Below, piece after piece: positions 60,698 to 64,000 of a stretch of DNA of 64,000 nucleotides. The notes under the pieces were generated by a model, which had not been told where the DNA came from, searched no databases, and saw only the letters and a list, made by a program, of their open reading frames with translations. The stretch spans positions 62,001 to 126,000 of the forward strand of contig CBDCMH010000002.1 in assembly GCA_965218935.1 (NCBI GenBank). Reading direction: 5' to 3'. The stretch comes from JADFOI01 sp965218935. GTDB taxonomy: Bacteria > Acidobacteriota > UBA6911 > RPQK01 > JADFOI01. Made by a program: the position numbers and the translations under genes. Within the stretch, counting starts at the first letter, position 1. Every line of letters begins with the position of its first letter.

Positions 60698-61765
60698 ATG
60701 AATGAAGACTATTTTATCGCAGTGGATTTTCATTGCAAGTATCAGAAGGTAGCCTGGATGAACCGGGCTACGGGAGAGACGGGCGAAGCGGATCTGGAGC
60801 ACGCGGACCTGGAGAAACTTCGCCAGTGGTATAAAGTCTTCTGTCCCGGCACAGTGGTGGGGATGGAAGCCAGCGGCTTCGGCTGGTGGTTTGAGCAGCT
60901 GATCCAGGAAGTGGGCCTGGAACTGCGGGTGGGACACCCGGGACACATTGCGCGAATGCGGTTGCGCAAACAGAAGAACGACCGGCGTGATGCCGAGCAC
61001 CTGCTGGGGCTGTTAGTGCGGGAAGAGTTCCCGCAGGTGTGGCGACCGGATCCTGAGCAGCGGGAGGAGAAGACGTTGATCCGCTACCGGGTGAAGTTGG
61101 CACGGGAGCGCACGCGCTGTGTAAACACGCTGCGGGCGTTGGTGTACAACTTCAACCTACAGATCAAGTCAGGCTCCTTGTCCAAGGCGTCTCGAGAGAA
61201 GATTCGGGCGTTGTCGATGGGGGCCCGGCTGGAGCGTGAGCGAGATGAGCTGCTGGATCGGATCGAGGAGCTGGAGGAGCGCATCAGGGAACGGCAGAAG
61301 GAGATCGAAGGCTGGGCGGCTGGAGACCCGGAGTCTGTTCGGTTGATGAGCATCCCGGGAGTGGGTCCCCTCACCTCGCTGTATCGGGTGCGAACGTTAG
61401 GCCCAGTGAAGCGTTTTGCCGGCATGAGACAGGTGGTCAGCTAGGTGGGACTCGACAGTGTAGAGCACAGCTCGGACAACCCGAACAAGCGACGACGCTA
61501 CGGGAAGATCAGCAAGCAGGGAGATCGGATGCTGCGCTGGCTGCTGGTGCAGTCGGCGCTCTCAGCGACCCGATACGAGCCGCGTCTGAAACGCTTTTAC
61601 AGCCGCTTGCTCCATCGCCAAGGGATGCCGGTGGCCCGAGTGGCAGCGGCCCGCAAGCTGCTGGTCTGGTCCTGGGTGCTGCTGCGGGATGGAATCGATT
61701 ATCCGGAGTTTCTAAGACGGGCGTCAGTACGGGACTTGCCTGCCAAATCCCATGGTCTTTCATGA
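60698..61765 (+). pseudogene. IS110-family transposase with an in-frame amber codon
   Basis: The N-terminal DEDD domain begins DYFIAVDFHCKYQKVAWM, with VVGMEASGFGWWF and QKNDRRDAEHLLGLLV. The transposase_20 domain begins LMSIPGVGPLTSLYRVRTLG. At 61442-61444 a TAG replaces what is normally Tyr in the RQVVS(Y)VGL motif, and the same frame goes on SVEHSSDNPNKRRRYGKISKQGDRMLRWLLVQSA to 61765. Thus one nonsense change inactivates an otherwise intact gene. Confidence 0.88.
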
Positions 61766-62076
61766 CCGTTGTTTGATGAGGCGGTCCCCTCCTTCGGGAG
61801 ATTGAACGAGACATCTTGGTGGCTGGTCACCGGAGAGATGGTTGGGTACTGAACCCGTAATGATGTCAACTGGCGATGCAAAGAACCTTAGCGATCCTCA
61901 GAGTGCTTTTGGCTCTTCTTGAGCGGCCTGTCGGCCGCTGCCGGAGAGGTGTGTCTCTTTTTCTACTTGACACCCTCCCCGCTCTTAGAGATGGGATTTT
62001 GAATTTGGGATTTTGAATTTGGGATTTCCGTTGATCTAGTGAAGTTATGAAGTTACCCCGCTTTGGTGGACAGTTT
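61766..62076. other. Spacer between IS110 and the IS3 remnant
   Basis: The right flank of IS110 and the left part of the IS3 remnant. GATTTTGAATTTGGGATTTT repeats (61990-62031) belong to the spacer repeat family. GCTTTGGTGGACAG near 62060 probably is part of the IS3 end. No gene supported. Confidence 0.4.
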
Positions 62077-63000
62077 CTAGTTTGGGACTGCAGGTAACGT
62101 AGCATATCTCCTTTCGAACTCAGCCGGGGAATGATACCCCAGTGACGAGTGTAACCGATGGGGGTTGTAAAAGCCCTCGATAAAGTCGAAGAGGGCACTA
62201 CGGGCCTGAGTCGGGGTGAGGAAGTGGTGACGCTCCAGCAACTCACACTCCAGCGAGGCAAAGAAACTCTCACACAGGGCATTGTCATAGCAGTCCCCCC
62301 CCCGATCCCATGGAGGGTCGAACCCCAGCTCGGCGACAACGCTGGCCAAAGGCAATCGAGGTGTACTGAGTGCCCTGGTCCGAATGATGGATCACGCTGT
62401 GTGGACGTCTCTGCCATAAAGCCATCTCCAGGGCGGCCAGCACCAGCTGAGTCCTCAGGTGAGTCTTCATGGCCCAGCCTACCACCCGGCGGCTGAAGGC
62501 ATCGAGCACCACAGCCAGATAAAGAAATCCTGAGCCCGTCCGGATGTAGGTGATGTCCGCTACCCACAGTTGATTGGGGCCCTGCACCGAGAAGTCGCGC
62601 TGAACCAGATCAGCAGCGGGCCGAACCTTTTCATTCCGGATCGTGGTCCTGTATTTCTTGCGACGGCTCACTCCTTGCAAACCCGCTTTGTGCATCAGAC
62701 GAGCGATACGCTTACGACCGACGGGAATCCCGTTTGCACTCAGCTGGGCGTGAATCCGAGGAACCCCGTAGGTGCCCCGAGAGCGCTCATGAAGGGCTCG
62801 GATCCGGGCCAGCAAAAGGGCATCCTGCTGAGCCCGAACACTTGGCTCACGGCCCCGCCACCCGTAGTAGCCGCTGGTGGAGACTCCCAGTACCCGGCAC
62901 AGGGTGGTAATCTTATGGCTGGCCTGATTCATCTTGACGAACCCGAAGATCCGGACTCGGTCTCCCGAGCGAACCAGGCTGCCGCCTTTTTTAAGGGAAT
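62041..63000 (-). mobile_element. IS3-family remnant (orfB plus the tail of orfA)
   Basis: Contains a frame-broken orfB (62077-62932) and, upstream on the same strand, the last ~21 codons of orfA (LKKAAAWFARETESGSSGSSR, 63000-62930). The rest of orfA is missing: at ~63000 the DNA changes to an AT-rich segment belonging to the next element. This is a different IS3 lineage from that at 47479. Confidence 0.8.
62077..62932 (-). pseudogene. IS3-type OrfB transposase, frame-broken
   Basis: HTH_21 region (RSRGTYGVPRIHAQLSANG), first Asp in WVADITYIRTGSGFLYLAVVLDAFSRRVVGW and second in VIHHSDQGTQYTS. The frame changes at a run of nine G (about 62297-62305) and continues GDCYDNALCESFFASLECELL (catalytic Glu) and RLHSSLGYHSPAEFE. 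One or two extra G explain the break. Confidence 0.85.
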
Positions 63001-63050
63001 TATATACTTAATTATTAAAAAACGTCCCCCCTATCTGCTATAATGAGGAC

Positions 63051-63407
63051 ATGAAAGTGAGACAAAAACAAATTAAAAAAGCACCTAGGAAAGACCCTGA
63101 ACTTCCTGACGGAATTTCTAATAAGACCCTTCAGATATCATTACGAATTCTCGTAGCATATCTAGGGTCACTTCGCGGAAAAAATCCTTCTCAATCCCCA
63201 ATGCATAGTTTCTTATCACTTCTTCGCATCTTACCCCGTCTTCTCGGTCATCCACCAACCTACTCCATTCTTCAGGAGGTAGGCGTCGCAGAATTGAACG
63301 CAGTTGCAGATTACGTGGAAGTTCTTTATGAGAGGGACCAGGAGTTTGCCTCCCTTTTTTCTGAGCTTCAGAAGTCTCAGGGTGAGGACGATCCGAAAAT
63401 TCATTAG
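63051..63407 (+). CDS. Hypothetical protein (118 aa), overlapping an antisense ORF
   Basis: The ATG follows TATAAT (63039-63044) and GAGG. The sequence is basic at the head (MKVRQKQIKKAPRK) and helical after that. An antisense open frame (63118-63411, MANEFSDRPHPETSEAQ...) covers the same DNA and looks at least as protein-like (LPPEEWSRLVDDREDGVRCEEVIRNYALGIEKDFFREVTLDMLREF). Only one of the two is likely real; neither is recognised. The location next to an IS1595-type transposase suggests a passenger gene. Confidence 0.35.
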   Translation: MKVRQKQIKKAPRKDPELPDGISNKTLQISLRILVAYLGSLRGKNPSQSPMHSFLSLLRILPRLLGHPPTYSILQEVGVAELNAVADYVEVLYERDQEFASLFSELQKSQGEDDPKIH

Positions 63408-63411
63408 CCAT
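63118..63411 (-). CDS. Hypothetical protein (97 aa), antisense alternative to the ORF at 63051
   Basis: ATG at 63411, with AAAGG nine to thirteen bases upstream. Charged, mostly helical, with no recognised domain. Listed as an alternative reading; see the entry at 63051. It diverges from the transposase start at 63430, an arrangement that would fit a regulator or passenger of the element, but nothing in the sequence shows a function. Confidence 0.35.
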   Translation of the reverse strand: MANEFSDRPHPETSEAQKKGRQTPGPSHKELPRNLQLRSILRRLPPEEWSRLVDDREDGVRCEEVIRNYALGIEKDFFREVTLDMLREFVMISEGSY

Positions 63412-63429
63412 AGTCAAAACCTTTACATC

Positions 63430-64000
63430 ATGAAAAAGAAAACTAAACCCCCTAGACAATATCAACGCCAAGCCATCTCTATGCTGGAACTAGGTGAGCT
63501 TTTCCCTGACGAACAATCCGCCGTTAAATGGTTCGAAGAAACCTACTGGCCCAACGGCCGCTGCTGTGGACGGTGCGGGAGCATCAACACCCGTGAGGTC
63601 AAGAACCATCGACCTATGCCCTACTGGTGCCGAGACTGCCGGAAGTACTTCTCGGTCCGGACTGGCACGGCCCTGGAAAGCTCCCGGCTCCCCCTCCGCA
63701 AGTGGGCCTTCGCTGTCTATATCTACGTCACCAACCTCAAGAGCGTCTCCAGCATGAAGCTCTCCAGGGATCTGAAGATCACCCAGAAGACGGCCTGGTT
63801 CATGCTCCACCGTCTGAGAGAGGCTTGGGACGCCAGCGGCCTGGAGCCCTTCGCCGGACCGGTCGAAGTAGACGAGTCTTACTTCGGGGGAATCCGTCGC
63901 AACATGCCCAAGGCCAAGCGGGAATCCCTGACGGGCCGAGGCGTTACGGGCAAGACCGCCGTGGTCGGAATCAAGGACCGAACCACCAACCAGGTCCGGG
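63430..64000 (+). CDS. IS1595-family (ISXO2-like) transposase, start only (continues past the window)
   Basis: MKKKTKPPRQYQRQAISMLELGELF then a zinc ribbon CCGRCGS...YWCRDCRKYFSVRTGTALESSRLPLRKWAFAVYIYVTNLKSVSS and the first catalytic Asp in VEVDESYFGGIRRNMPK, followed by GRGVTGKTAVVGIKDR. This is the transposase_zn-ribbon plus DDE_Tnp_ISXO2-like layout of IS1595. The open frame runs off the right edge. Confidence 0.92.
   Translation, partial: MKKKTKPPRQYQRQAISMLELGELFPDEQSAVKWFEETYWPNGRCCGRCGSINTREVKNHRPMPYWCRDCRKYFSVRTGTALESSRLPLRKWAFAVYIYVTNLKSVSSMKLSRDLKITQKTAWFMLHRLREAWDASGLEPFAGPVEVDESYFGGIRRNMPKAKRESLTGRGVTGKTAVVGIKDRTTNQVR

Noticed and set aside
61866..62567. 233-codon leftward ORF near the IS3 remnant
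   Set aside because: Out-of-frame reading of the transposase and spacer repeats; the conserved DDE motifs lie in other frames.

Overview
The window reads as one stretch of a Gram-negative, respiring bacterial chromosome of moderately high GC. It carries a cytochrome c maturation (ccm) operon, the membrane (F0) half of an ATP synthase, a two-component system, PilZ/c-di-GMP effectors, toxin-antitoxin pairs and several insertion sequences. The mix (streptogramin-lyase-like propeller, DUF4159, PilZ proteins with arginine-rich heads, YbdK ligase, short RtcB, deiodinase-like redoxin with EF hands) resembles uncultivated Acidobacteriota-type genomes, but no rRNA or phylogenetic marker is present, so this is only an inference.

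Layout. 0-8 kb: the end of an oligopeptide ABC ATPase, small hypothetical genes, a beta-propeller lyase-like protein, a decayed spermidine-synthase-like membrane gene containing an IS remnant, an EF-hand/deiodinase-like redoxin gene with an in-frame TGA, and a thiolase. Several of these genes need single-base indels to be read through. 7.6-19 kb: a colinear, mostly overlapping surface-glycan cluster (hexapeptide acetyltransferase, Gfo/Idh dehydrogenase, two methyltransferases, sulfotransferase, GT2, polysaccharide deacetylase, DegT aminotransferase, GT39-like protein, YfhO-like protein). 19-24 kb: PilZ protein, RelE/XRE toxin-antitoxin pair, aspartoacylase-like peptidase diverging from a YbdK ligase, small membrane proteins. 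24-28.5 kb: vWA-PspA-membrane protein operon, abutting a head-truncated response regulator with its sensor kinase. 28.5-36.5 kb: DUF4159, an ABC1 kinase with signal peptide, glpD and glpQ-like genes, higBA, a PlsC acyltransferase. 36.5-42 kb: a leftward operon of LCAT-like lipase, RtcB and two related alpha/beta hydrolases. 42-45 kb: ilvC and ilvD. 45.6-50 kb: a DUF2207 gene, a lemA stump, an IS3-type element, and truncated MinD-like and S1C protease genes, i.e. a rearrangement scar. 50-60.5 kb: a VOC-PilZ fusion, then ccmEFHIABCD and the F0 genes, all leftward. 60.6-64 kb: an IS110 copy with an amber codon, an IS3 remnant and the start of an IS1595-type transposase.

The most notable item is the gene at 4714-6198. 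Its product has a signal peptide, four EF hands and a deiodinase-like redoxin domain whose catalytic position is TGA (CLT-U-PPF). A perfect 6-bp stem with a GGU-containing loop starts 18 nt after the TGA, as expected for a bacterial SECIS element. This points to an uncommon calcium-binding, deiodinase-like selenoprotein, though two single-base frame breaks must be resolved first. Other points of interest are the VOC-PilZ fusion, the exported ABC1-type kinase, a 22-bp perfect palindrome, a family of short hairpin repeats at gene ends, and the IS-mediated scar at 47.3-49.7 kb.
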